Assembly (NCBI GenBank): GCA_913019905.1
Contig: CAJVZD010000042.1
Coordinates: 1 to 40,805 of the forward strand
Source of the DNA: an uncultured Cellvibrionales bacterium
Lineage (GTDB): Bacteria > Pseudomonadota > Gammaproteobacteria > Pseudomonadales > Dasaniaceae
Length of the DNA: 40,805 bases
Direction of reading: 5' to 3'
In this document: piece after piece, positions 16,349 through 24,214 of the stretch
Layout: each line of letters begins with the position of its first letter
Numbering within the stretch: the first letter of the stretch is position 1
Translations under genes and position numbers: made by a program
The notes under the pieces: generated by a model
The model's database searches: none
What the model was told of the DNA's origin: nothing
The model's input: only the letters and a program-made list of their open reading frames with translations

Positions 16349-17446
16349 ATGTCTATAGATCGTCGAAGCTTTACAAAGTATGCGGCTGGAGCAATAGGGG
16401 CATTGACCCTTACTCCTAAATTAACCGCCGCCCCCATAATGAACCGACAGATTCGTTTGGCATCCAGACCGGTCGGAAAGGTATCCCTTGATAATTTTAG
16501 AATGGTTGAGGCTCCGGTTCCGGAAATAGGTAACGGCCAGATGTTGTTACAGACACAATATCTTTCCCTTGATCCTTATATGCGAGGCCGTATGAACGCG
16601 GGAGAGAGTTATGCCGCGAGAGTAGAGTTAGATCAGGTAATGGTTGGTGGTACAGTCAGTCGGGTTGTTAAGTCTCGCAATTCAGCCTTCGCGGAGGGCG
16701 ATTTACTCTCTTCCTATGCCGGTTGGCAGGATTACATTATCTCTGATGGTCGCGGAGTAATGAAGCTTGATCCGCGTATTAAGAAAACCTCTCATGCGCT
16801 GGGTGTACTCGGAATGCCGGGATTAACTGCATATGTTGGGTTGTTAGATCTCGGAGAGCCTAAGCCAGGTGAAACGGTCGTATTAGCTGCTTCGACCGGC
16901 GCGGTTGGTGCAATCGTTGGTCAAATAGCGAAGCTGAAGGGATGTCGTGTGGTCGGAATTGCGGGCGCAGCGAAGAAATGTAAATATGCTGTAGAGGAAC
17001 TTGGTTACGATGCTTGCGTCAGTCACTACGACGACGATATGGCTCAACAGCTTGCCGCAGAATGCCCGGACGGTATCGATGTTTACTATGAAAACGTTGG
17101 CGGAAGTTCGTGGGAAGCTGTTATGCCATTACTTAATGTTCATGCTCGAGTGCCGGTGATTGGTCTAATTGCCCACTATAACCAAACATCGCTGCCGCCC
17201 GGACCCGATCGTATGAGCGTACTACAAAGCCTAATTTTGACAAAGAGAATCAAAATGCAAGGACTTATTGTTAGCGACTATTCGAATCGAATTCCGGCAT
17301 TTGTTGGTGATGTTAGTCGTTGGTTGGATGAGGGAAAAATCAAATATCCTGAAGATATTGTGCAAGGGCTAGAAAACGCACCTAGCGCGTTTCTGGGGCT
17401 ATTTACAGGTGCGAATTTCGGAAAACTCGTTGTACAAGTGAACTAA
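16349..17446 (+). CDS. NADP-dependent oxidoreductase (MDR, CurA/leukotriene-B4 dehydrogenase type) with Tat signal
   Basis: 365 residues. The last 330 are a zinc-free medium-chain reductase: YLSLDPYMRGRMN, GMPGLTAYVGLLDLG, cofactor loop AASTGAVGAIVGQIAKL, GIAGAAKKCKYAVEELG (Lys for NADP phosphate), DVYYENVGG and VIGLIAHYN. Relatives (CurA, prostaglandin/alkenal reductases) reduce activated alkenes with NADPH in the cytoplasm. Here the first 30 residues look like a twin-arginine signal: DRRSFTKYAAGAIGALTLTP, then AAP before the conserved domain starts. A textbook AAGGAG 7 bases before ATG 16349 shows the signal is translated. Export of a folded NADP enzyme is plausible by Tat but unusual; the signal could also be a relic. 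Single-gene unit. Confidence 0.88.
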   Translation: MSIDRRSFTKYAAGAIGALTLTPKLTAAPIMNRQIRLASRPVGKVSLDNFRMVEAPVPEIGNGQMLLQTQYLSLDPYMRGRMNAGESYAARVELDQVMVGGTVSRVVKSRNSAFAEGDLLSSYAGWQDYIISDGRGVMKLDPRIKKTSHALGVLGMPGLTAYVGLLDLGEPKPGETVVLAASTGAVGAIVGQIAKLKGCRVVGIAGAAKKCKYAVEELGYDACVSHYDDDMAQQLAAECPDGIDVYYENVGGSSWEAVMPLLNVHARVPVIGLIAHYNQTSLPPGPDRMSVLQSLILTKRIKMQGLIVSDYSNRIPAFVGDVSRWLDEGKIKYPEDIVQGLENAPSAFLGLFTGANFGKLVVQVN

Positions 17447-17484
17447 GTTTAGTTTCTATACTTCACTTTCGTCTCTCGTTTCGT

Positions 17485-17525
17485 CTTTCGCGTGAATAAG
17501 GAAGGGGGGTTCATTCAAGCGAAAG
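17485..17525 (+). other. Long imperfect hairpin after the oxidoreductase gene
   Basis: Arms 17485-17497 and 17513-17525 pair at 12 of 13 positions (one G-A mismatch) around a 15-base purine-rich loop containing GGGGGG. It begins 39 bp past the stop codon. TTTT comes only about 10 bases later, so it is not a classic terminator but probably protects or ends the mRNA. Confidence 0.45.
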
Positions 17526-18081
17526 CCTAGCTGGTAGTTTTGAATTGGTTCTGTTTGAGGGTGATGCTGTATTATTCGTCCTCATTGAGGTTACCTTTTT
17601 CCCGACCAGTAAAATGTCTATTTCTAGGGAGATTCCAGCTGGTTAAAGATTCTAGGCCATTGAAAAGTCCGGTTCCGTAAAAATTTAAGTTCGTTGAACT
17701 ATTCGCGTCGAGGGAATCGTCTGGACAGAAACAGGCCACTTTGCTCTGTATGGATTCTCCGTGCGAGTAGAGGATCAACTGATAGTTGTCACATGGTATC
17801 GAGTCGAAATAGACCTTTAGTCAGCTAAACATTGCCAGTTTTAAATGTTGCTTGTTCTCAAGATTTCTTTTGTTGAACGCAAATTAAGGGAACCGGAAAA
17901 ATTATGTCAGCGGGAAGATTTCCCTGCGAAAGTGAATTACGCTTTTGGGCGATTGGAGGGAAAAAGTGCAGGTGAAGTTTACGTGATACTTCGTTAAAAA
18001 TTAGTCGTTACGCCAAAACAAAGCCCCTTTAGTGTGGTTTTAAGGTATAATAGTTGGCCAACATAATTATAAGGCAGTCAA
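17526..18081. other. Intergenic region, no supported gene
   Basis: A leftward open frame (stop at 17572, open back to 17809) encodes about 79 residues with natural-looking composition (e.g. FNGLESLTSWNLPRN) but lacks a good start or ribosome site and matches no family I know; it could be the tail of a decayed gene. A -10 (18046-18051) for the next gene lies at the right end. Confidence 0.45.
18046..18051 (+). promoter_or_regulatory. -10 element of the 66-residue gene
   Basis: Perfect TATAAT, 31 bp before ATG 18082. No acceptable -35 is seen 16-18 bp upstream (GCCCCT at 17). Confidence 0.4.
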
Positions 18082-18282
18082 ATGGCAGGTAAACCTAAAA
18101 CACAGGTCGGAAAGAAAAAAGCGCCCGCAGCTACAGAAACATCTCTTTCTATCGAGGAACAAACCGCTGCGTTTTTGAGCTCAGGTGGTGAAATTGAACA
18201 TGTTAACTCTGGCGTAAGTGGTCAACAAAGTGTCGCTGGCCCGAAACATATTACACTTGGCAATAAGCCAAACGCTGAGTGA
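18082..18282 (+). CDS. Small conserved-looking protein, function unknown
   Basis: 66 residues, start ATG with AAGG 7 bases upstream and TATAAT further upstream, so translation is well supported. N-terminus is basic (KPKTQVGKKKAPA), the middle reads EEQTAAFLSSGGEIEHV and the end NSGVSGQQSVAGPKHI. The FLxxGGxIExV element recalls small gammaproteobacterial proteins such as the C-terminal part of the RNA-polymerase-associated SutA, but the similarity is short and I do not transfer the function. No signal peptide or membrane span. It is convergent with dbpA across a tandem-repeat region. Confidence 0.7.
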   Translation: MAGKPKTQVGKKKAPAATETSLSIEEQTAAFLSSGGEIEHVNSGVSGQQSVAGPKHITLGNKPNAE

Positions 18283-18298
18283 TCTTAGTAAGTAGTCA

Positions 18299-18416
18299 TA
18301 AGGATGATGGCACTAAGGTTAAGCGGTCTCTCGGGGTAAATAGTCTCTAAGGATAAATAGTTCCTAAGGTTAAACAGCTCCTAAGAGTAAGTCATCCCTC
18401 AGGGTGTAAATAGTCC
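18299..18416. repeat. Degenerate tandem repeat, 17-bp period, about 7 units
   Basis: Units: 18299-18313 (15 bp, partial), 18314-18330, 18331-18347, 18348-18364, 18365-18381, 18382-18398 and 18399-18416 (18 bp). Examples are TAAGGATAAATAGTTCC and TAAGGTTAAACAGCTCC; consensus about TAAGGWTAAAYAGYYCC. It starts 16 bp after the stop of the 66-residue gene and is not coding in a convincing frame. Confidence 0.75.
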
Positions 18417-18500
18417 GAAGCCATTATTCTCCGTCTGTCGCGCTCGTGCAGAAGCCTCTTTCAGGTGCTACCATAACTAGCGTTATCTCTCCGGCTGTAT

Positions 18501-18518
18501 GTTGATCCTTCGATCAAC
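18501..18518 (+). terminator. Terminator-like hairpin
   Basis: GTTGATC CTTC GATCAAC, a 7-bp stem with a tetraloop, followed by TTAGTTTTCT. AT-rich but otherwise shaped like an intrinsic terminator for the rightward small gene; the remainder of 18417-18585 has only a T7 run at 18552. Confidence 0.4.
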
Positions 18519-18585
18519 TTAGTTTTCTAATTGGGAATGCAAGCAGTCTTTTTTTCCAGAATGTTCTATGTGGTTTTTGGCCTAT

Positions 18586-20031
18586 TTAGAGCTTTCTGAC
18601 TTTAAATTTCCGTCCTTTAATTTTTCCATTGATAAGGCGTCCCAGCGCTTTGTCTGCCTGGTTGCGATCTATGGCGACATAGGCAACATAGTCCATGATT
18701 TCTATGTTGCCGACGGCACTACCGTCAATACCGACGTCACCTGTAAGCGCGCCCAAAATATCCCCAGGTCTTACTTTGTCCTTTCTGCCACCGGCAATGC
18801 TCAGTGTTATAAAGGCAGGAGGCGGTATTTTCTTGATGCTTACAGGTACGGGCTCGATGGTTTCATGGCTGAACTTTTTTTCTTGATATGACCCTATTTT
18901 TTCTAGTTTATATAGTTCGGATTTTGTTAACAGGCTGATCGCAATTCCTTTTTTTCCTGCTCGACCTGTGCGCCCGATCCTGTGTACGTAGGTTTCGGGA
19001 TCGCGAGGCAAGTCAAAATTGACTACTGCCGGTAAGTCCTCAATATCAAGCCCTCTTGCAGCGACATCAGTTGCTACCAGTACGCGGCAGCTTTGTTGTT
19101 TGAATCGCACCAGAATTTGGTCCCGGTCGCGCTGCTCGAGGTCGCCGTGAAGGGCAAGTGAAAAAACATTATTGTCATTTAGGTATCGAGAAACATCTTT
19201 TGTCTCTTGTTTGGTATTACAAAAAACGACCGAGGATTCGAGATTGCTAGTCGATAGCAGTAGCATTAACCTCTCGTGTTTTTTGTCCCGGTCGCAAATA
19301 AAGAACCGTTGATCGATATGTTTATCACTGTGTATTGATTCTACCGACACTTGCAGTGGGTCACGTTGAAATCGAGCGCTTAAATCCGAAATGTCATCGG
19401 GGTAGGTCGCTGAAAAGAGTAAAGTCTGGCGACTACTTGGCGTCCCTTCGATTATGGTTTCAATATCGTCAATAAATCCCATAGCAAGCATACGATCGGC
19501 CTCATCCAGAACTAAAGTACTAACACTGTCGATGGACAAAGTCTTTTTTCGCAAATGGTCTTTAATTCGACCGGGAGTGCCAACAATTATGTGTGCCCCG
19601 TGTTCCAGTGAACCGATTTGGGGACCGATAGATTGACCGCCGCAAAGAGTAACGACCTTGATGTTTTGTTGATGACGAACTAACCGTCTTAGTTCTTTAG
19701 CGACTTGTGTGGCCAGTTCACGAGTGGGGCAGAGAATGAGTGCTTGCGCACCAAAGAAGCGCGGGTTCAGTCGTTCAATTAGGGACAGGCCAAATGCTGC
19801 GGTTTTTCCACTTCCGGTTTTCGCTTGCGCAATTAAGTCTCTTCCGGCCAGAGCTGGCGGTAATGACTTTGCCTGTATCGGCGTCATTTCCAAATAGCCA
19901 AGGCTATTTAGGTTGTCAATTTGATCTTGCGGAAGGTTTAGCTGTGAAAAAGAAAATTCGGACAAAATTGGCTCAATTATATAGTTTTGACAATCGGCTA
20001 TTGTAACAGGTTCGTCCGGGTAGTGATGCAT
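18586..20031 (-). CDS. dbpA: ATP-dependent RNA helicase DbpA
   Basis: DEAD-box helicase that remodels 23S rRNA during 50S assembly, guided by hairpin 92. All motifs are present: TPIQ, AKTGSGKT (70-77), PTRELA, GTPGR, DEAD (176-179), SAT, VATDVAARGLDI and HRIGRTGRAG. The C-terminal 75 residues (GGRKDKVRPGDILGALTG ... GKIKGRKFKVRKL) are the DbpA-specific RNA-binding domain, which separates it from other DEAD proteins. ATG 20031 gives 481 residues, about 23 more than E. coli; no ribosome site precedes it. TTG 19965 would start at the position equivalent to E. coli, so the start is uncertain. Divergent from a small unknown gene. Confidence 0.96.
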   Translation of the reverse strand: MHHYPDEPVTIADCQNYIIEPILSEFSFSQLNLPQDQIDNLNSLGYLEMTPIQAKSLPPALAGRDLIAQAKTGSGKTAAFGLSLIERLNPRFFGAQALILCPTRELATQVAKELRRLVRHQQNIKVVTLCGGQSIGPQIGSLEHGAHIIVGTPGRIKDHLRKKTLSIDSVSTLVLDEADRMLAMGFIDDIETIIEGTPSSRQTLLFSATYPDDISDLSARFQRDPLQVSVESIHSDKHIDQRFFICDRDKKHERLMLLLSTSNLESSVVFCNTKQETKDVSRYLNDNNVFSLALHGDLEQRDRDQILVRFKQQSCRVLVATDVAARGLDIEDLPAVVNFDLPRDPETYVHRIGRTGRAGKKGIAISLLTKSELYKLEKIGSYQEKKFSHETIEPVPVSIKKIPPPAFITLSIAGGRKDKVRPGDILGALTGDVGIDGSAVGNIEIMDYVAYVAIDRNQADKALGRLINGKIKGRKFKVRKL

Positions 20032-20235
20032 GGAATTATTCGAATAATGCTTAGCGACCTCCGAGGAAGGCGATTACAACGTGGAAAATGAGCGAGCTAT
20101 TCCGATACCGTAAGTCGGAATTTTCCTCGAGTTAGGTAATGCGGCTGATTTTGATGGGTTTATGAATTTTGTTGGAAGTGGCTCGGTGACTATTCTTGAG
20201 CATGTCTGCTCCATTCCCTTTGCCCAAAATGAATG

Positions 20236-20259
20236 ATTAATCCTTTACATTGGATTAAT
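20236..20259. repeat. Inverted repeat ATTAATCC-N8-GGATTAAT
   Basis: Perfect 8-bp arms with an 8-bp spacer, 20 bp upstream of the -35 at 20280. Position and dyad symmetry fit an operator or activator site for the small gene. Confidence 0.5.
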
Positions 20260-20279
20260 GACCTAAGTTTAAGAAATTG

Positions 20280-20309
20280 TTGACAATGACTCTCGTTTGA
20301 TGGTAAAAA
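20280..20309 (+). promoter_or_regulatory. Promoter of the 70-residue gene
   Basis: Consensus -35 TTGACA (20280-20285), 18 bp, TAAAAA (20304-20309). The implied start near 20316 leaves a leader of about 120 bases before ATG 20438. Confidence 0.5.
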
Positions 20310-20437
20310 ATGCGCTGTAAAAAAATCCACAATAATAATATGACAATTTGTATTTGGTAGTATTTTTCCTCGTACAGGAAAGGATTCGATATTGGGTGTA
20401 GTCTACTAAAAGCTAACTGGCAAATAGCGAGATTTCT

Positions 20438-20650
20438 ATGGACACAATGAATAGTTTGCAAGACGATAATAAAGCTTGGGTATTAACCACCAAACGACCC
20501 GGGGATAAAATTGCAAATTGGGTAATTGATCATTTATATGAAAACACAACCCGACATCTTTTAAAAAGCGAACGTTGTAATGTCACGTCGTTTTGCTACC
20601 CTCGGGGTGCAAAAATGATACGTGCGAAATTGCATAAAGCGCCAAACTGA
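20438..20650 (+). CDS. Small hypothetical protein, function unknown
   Basis: 70 residues starting MDTMNSLQDDNKAWVLTTKR; ATG 20447 is an alternative. Basic, soluble, with two cysteines (SERCNVTSFCYP) and a lysine/arginine-rich end (RGAKMIRAKLHKAPN). I do not recognise the family. Support for it being real: a consensus -35 and spaced -10 upstream, a dyad-symmetric site before that, and a modest GAG ribosome site 7 bases before the ATG. A long 5' leader with a stem is typical of small regulated genes. No operon partner: dbpA is divergent and the PEBP gene convergent. Confidence 0.5.
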   Translation: MDTMNSLQDDNKAWVLTTKRPGDKIANWVIDHLYENTTRHLLKSERCNVTSFCYPRGAKMIRAKLHKAPN

Positions 20651-20859
20651 AGAATTGCCGCGCCTTCTTTATTATACCAAAAATAGATGAATACCGTGTA
20701 GTCAGCGCTCCCTATTTACAGGAATAGCCTTTGCGACCCTAGTGCTGATGAATAGACTGGCCACCTGCGTATAAAAGATCCGGTACCGGCAGGGCAATTG
20801 CGAAAATGAAGCCACAATGCACCTTCCTTGGTAGGTAGACCAAACCAACTTCGTTGATA

Positions 20860-21339
20860 TTAGTCTCTTTGGTAATGGCCTATGAGTCGATTCATGCCAA
20901 TAACGTTGGGTTCAACCTGTGCCAGAAGTTCATACATGGTAAGTCCTGGTTCTACAACAACGTTTTTGTCTAATGCTAGTATCCAAAAATAATAGTGGTG
21001 TTGACCGTGGCCATTAGGAGGCATTGGTCCGCCGTATATCTGCTTGCCAAAATCTGTCATCCCATTTGTGTATTCAGTGCAGCCTTCTTTCAGCGTATTG
21101 ATTGTTGCTGGGATATTGTAATAGACCCAGTGAACAAAGCCATAATTGCCTTTTGTCGTTATTAATGGCGCGTCGGGGTCATGGCAGATAACCGCGTATG
21201 CTTGAGTATTTTCAGGGCCATTAGACCAGGAAAAGTTTGGGGAAACATCTTCTCCCTCTCCCGTATGTTTTGTCGGGATAGAGCAACTTTGGTTAAAGGC
21301 TGTGCTACTTAAATGTAAATCAGATAATGCGAATCCCAT
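20860..21339 (-). CDS. YbhB/YbcL family (PEBP, Raf kinase inhibitor-like) protein
   Basis: 159 residues covering the whole PEBP fold. Ligand-pocket motifs are visible: VICHDPDAPL, GFVHWVYYNIP and GGPMPPNGHGQHHYYFWILAL. Bacterial members are cytoplasmic or periplasmic; this one has no signal peptide and so resembles cytoplasmic YbhB. The ligand and role are unknown in bacteria. GGAG 6 bases before ATG 21339 fixes the start. It stands alone, convergent with the 70-residue gene. Confidence 0.93.
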   Translation of the reverse strand: MGFALSDLHLSSTAFNQSCSIPTKHTGEGEDVSPNFSWSNGPENTQAYAVICHDPDAPLITTKGNYGFVHWVYYNIPATINTLKEGCTEYTNGMTDFGKQIYGGPMPPNGHGQHHYYFWILALDKNVVVEPGLTMYELLAQVEPNVIGMNRLIGHYQRD

Positions 21340-21893
21340 GGTTTTCTCCGACTAGTGCTTATAACGACCTTAATATATTGCATGATAGCGGTAGTTGCCG
21401 AAATTTAACACTGTGAACTTCATCCTAGATGGATTTTCCGATTGCGTTTATGGGCAGCCAAGACGAATTCTGAGTTGTCTCTCGTTCGATAGCAGCTACA
21501 GAGTGTATACCGCAGCGACGGAAGCAGAGCGCTACTCTGTCAGTTTACCGGTCGCAAATTTTGCAGCGGAATTGCTCCTTCTGGAGTAGGGTCCTACCGA
21601 GCTGAAGTTCAGCAAATTGGCACCGGAGGGGAGATGCGTGAAGTTCAATGTAGGCATTCCACTTAGGCATTCCAGGAATTCTATGTTTGATAATCTCCCG
21701 GGCCAGATGTCAACGCTGAAAAGTTGAGATTCCGGGCCGCAGGCATTATTTTACGTTGACGTTCATTAACATCGTTTTGACCCAAAAAATGACATAAATT
21801 GTTAATAACAAGCCCATCAGTCTGGTGGTTTTACTCTTTATGAGGGAAAATGGCGGGCTTAGTTCCTACACCAATACATATCACCGGATTTCT
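21340..21893. other. Intergenic region upstream of the SrmB-like helicase
   Basis: No supported gene; the 64-codon frame 21395-21589 begins with TTG and looks random. Seen: an imperfectly useful direct repeat TAGGCATTCCA (21651-21661 and 21664-21674) and the dyad GCTGAA G TTCAGC (21601-21613). Possible -35 TTGACC near 21778 lacks a good -10. Confidence 0.4.
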
Positions 21894-23228
21894 ATGTTTC
21901 CTGAGTTGTTACTTGATAAAAGATTGTTGAAATCTGTTCAGATGTTGAAATATCAACAGCCTACTGAAGTGCAAGCGGTAGTTATTCCGAAAATAGTCAA
22001 TGGTATCGATCTATTGGTGAGTGCTTCAACAGGGACGGGGAAGACAGCGGCTTATTTATTACCTACTCTGCAACGAATGCTCGACAACAAGGGCGAAAAT
22101 GCCGGTACAAGAACGTTAATTCTAGCGCCAACGCGTGAACTAGCTCAACAAATTGTTAAGAATTGTCAGTCGTTAGCGCGCTACACCCACATTAAAGTTG
22201 GGCTCATTACGGGGGGGGCTGATTTCAAGTATCAAAAATCTATGCTGCGCCGAGATCCTGAATTCATCGTTGGTACTCCTGGCAGACTTCTAGAGCACAT
22301 CACTAAAATGAGCACCGATTTTGGCAATCTGGAGTCGCTCATTATTGACGAAGCTGATCGTATGCTGGATATGGGATTTAATGATGATGTCATGCGCATA
22401 TGCGATAGCTGTGGTAACGCTAAGCAGAGGTTGATGTTTTCGGCAACATTAAACAATCGAGCCGTTAACGAGTTTGCAGCAAAAGTCATGGATTCTCCGG
22501 AAAAAATATCGATAGGAAACAAGCGAGGTCAATCAGAGTCGATCCGCCAACAGATAGTATTGGCCGACAACGATATGCACAAAGAAAAACTGGTCGCTTG
22601 GTTAGTTGAAAACGAGCCGCACACGAAAGCACTTATCTTTACCAAAACACGTAAACAAGCGAGTCGAGTTTGCGGCATACTTCGGGGTAAAAAGCACAAA
22701 GTTAACGTTTTACATGGTGAGATTAAGCAGGATGAGCGCAATGAAACAATGGGTATGTTTCGTAGCGGAAGGATTTCTCTGCTCGTAGCAACAGACGTTG
22801 CAGCGAGAGGGTTGGATATTAATGACGTCGACCTGGTCATTAATTTTGGTTTGCCCGGTGACGGCGACGATTATGTGCATAGGATCGGTCGAACGGGGAG
22901 AGCGGGGTCAGTAGGTAACGCAATTAGTTTTGTCGCGCCGGAAGATTGGAATTCGATGATTAGCCTTGAACGCTATCTCCAAATCTCCTTTGAGCGAAGG
23001 CAAATAAAATCCCTACAAGGACATTTCAAAGGGCCGAAAAAACTAAAATCCTCCGGGAAGATAAGTTCGAAGAAGAAGAAAAGTAGCGGCCGCGTACCCG
23101 CTAAAAAAGTCTCTGGAAAAACGACTCCAAACAGTAAAGCAGGTACCAGGAAAAAAGTCGAGACTCGTGAAAATGATACCTCAACTGTTATTGACGGATT
23201 CGCTCCGTTCAAGAAAAAAAGTAAATAG
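21894..23228 (+). CDS. DEAD-box RNA helicase, SrmB-like
   Basis: 444 residues from ATG 21894. The frame is open back to GTG 21825, but the conserved N-terminus (MFPELLLDKRLLKSV, compare SrmB TFSELELDESLL) and a GGA 5 bases upstream favour 21894. Motifs: PTEVQ, SASTGTGKTAAYLLP (a very SrmB-like motif I), PTRELAQQ, GTPGR, DEAD, SATL, TDVAARGLDI, HRIGRTGRAG. The last 75 residues are a lysine/serine-rich tail with no fold, as in SrmB and RhlE. SrmB acts early in 50S assembly. It could instead be another RhlE-type helicase, so I give no symbol. Convergent with ylqF, 24 bp apart. Confidence 0.88.
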   Translation: MFPELLLDKRLLKSVQMLKYQQPTEVQAVVIPKIVNGIDLLVSASTGTGKTAAYLLPTLQRMLDNKGENAGTRTLILAPTRELAQQIVKNCQSLARYTHIKVGLITGGADFKYQKSMLRRDPEFIVGTPGRLLEHITKMSTDFGNLESLIIDEADRMLDMGFNDDVMRICDSCGNAKQRLMFSATLNNRAVNEFAAKVMDSPEKISIGNKRGQSESIRQQIVLADNDMHKEKLVAWLVENEPHTKALIFTKTRKQASRVCGILRGKKHKVNVLHGEIKQDERNETMGMFRSGRISLLVATDVAARGLDINDVDLVINFGLPGDGDDYVHRIGRTGRAGSVGNAISFVAPEDWNSMISLERYLQISFERRQIKSLQGHFKGPKKLKSSGKISSKKKKSSGRVPAKKVSGKTTPNSKAGTRKKVETRENDTSTVIDGFAPFKKKSK

Positions 23229-23252
23229 AATCGACTAGATTGCCGGAGGCGT

Positions 23253-24173
23253 TTATCTTTTGCGTTTTTTGGATTCCTTTTTCAGTGCCTTCTCTTCGTT
23301 TCGTTTTAGGATTTTGAGCGCTACCTCTTTTTCTTCCCTGAGCATGACAGGCGGAGTTTCAAGGGATATTCGACCGATTAACCCCGACCGAAACTCAGAC
23401 AGTATAATTTTCGATATCTTCTCATAATCAACATGTCCTCCCGACACAAGACACCCTCTTTTTTTTCCAACAAGTTCTAGAAATTCAATTTCTGTGTTCG
23501 GTAGAGGGTCTAGGTTATATCGCTTGACTAGTAGATCTGGGTAGAGCTCAAGGAAAAAGCCGACAGCAAAAAAAGCGACATCGTCATAACTCATTGCAGT
23601 GTCTTTTATGGCTCCGGTTGTTGCAAGTCGGTAGCTACTATTATCATTTTCGACCTTCGGCCATAACATTCCCGGGGTATCCCACAACATGATACCGTTT
23701 CTTAGATTTATCCGTTGTTGGCCTTTGGTCACAGCCGGTTCGTTCCCCGTTTTTGCAATTGATTTACCGGCAAGCGTATTAATAAGAGTCGACTTACCGA
23801 CGTTAGGAATTCCCATTATCATGACGTTGATGGTCTTGTGGCTTTTTTCTTTCTCTGGTAATAGCTTTCGAATTAAGTCTGTCAGTTGCCTTGTATATTC
23901 CGGTGTGTCGATTGATAGTGATCGCGCTTTTACATTATTTTCCTTTTCAAAAAATGATAGCCATTGCTCAGTTACCGTTGGGTCGGCGAGATCACTTTTA
24001 GTTAGCACTTTAATGGTTGGCTTACTTCCTCTTAAATCAGCTATCATTGGATTTTCGCTGCTATAGGGGATTCTTGCATCTAACACTTCGATTATAAGGT
24101 CTACTTGAAAAATTATTTTTTCAATCTGTTTCCTTGCTTTGTACATGTGTCCTGGAAACCATTGGATACTCAT
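23253..24173 (-). CDS. ylqF: Ribosome biogenesis GTPase YlqF/RbgA family
   Basis: 306 residues. Circularly permuted GTPase: the G4 motif LTKSDLAD (about residue 57) comes before G1 GIPNVGKSTLINTL (about 121) and G3 DTPGMLWP (about 165), the order that defines this class. The N-terminus QWFPGHMYKARKQI is the family signature, and the basic C-terminus (ALKKESKKRKR) would contact rRNA. In Bacillus RbgA promotes late 50S assembly; the role of the gammaproteobacterial form is less studied. AGGG lies 9 bases before ATG 24173. 41 bp downstream of the GGDEF-EAL gene, so probably in its transcript. Confidence 0.92.
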   Translation of the reverse strand: MSIQWFPGHMYKARKQIEKIIFQVDLIIEVLDARIPYSSENPMIADLRGSKPTIKVLTKSDLADPTVTEQWLSFFEKENNVKARSLSIDTPEYTRQLTDLIRKLLPEKEKSHKTINVMIMGIPNVGKSTLINTLAGKSIAKTGNEPAVTKGQQRINLRNGIMLWDTPGMLWPKVENDNSSYRLATTGAIKDTAMSYDDVAFFAVGFFLELYPDLLVKRYNLDPLPNTEIEFLELVGKKRGCLVSGGHVDYEKISKIILSEFRSGLIGRISLETPPVMLREEKEVALKILKRNEEKALKKESKKRKR

Positions 24174-24214
24174 ATTTCGCCCTGTTTTATCGAATTCTTT
24201 TATTAAGTGGAAAG

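Larger units (their letters stand above)
20032..20437. other. Intergenic region between dbpA and a small gene
   Basis: 406 bp. Holds a 7-bp stem ATTCCGA/TCGGAAT followed by TTTT (20099-20124), possibly in the dbpA leader; an 8-bp inverted repeat (20236-20259); a promoter for the small gene (20280-20309); and a leader stem TTTCCT/AGGAAA near 20367-20383. The leftward 68-codon frame 20255-20461 has no support. Confidence 0.5.

Noticed and set aside
18299..18416. CRISPR array
   Set aside because: The 17-bp units are head-to-tail without unique spacers, are degenerate, and no cas gene is present.
21395..21589. 64-codon rightward frame upstream of the SrmB-like gene
   Set aside because: TTG start without a ribosome site, random-looking composition.
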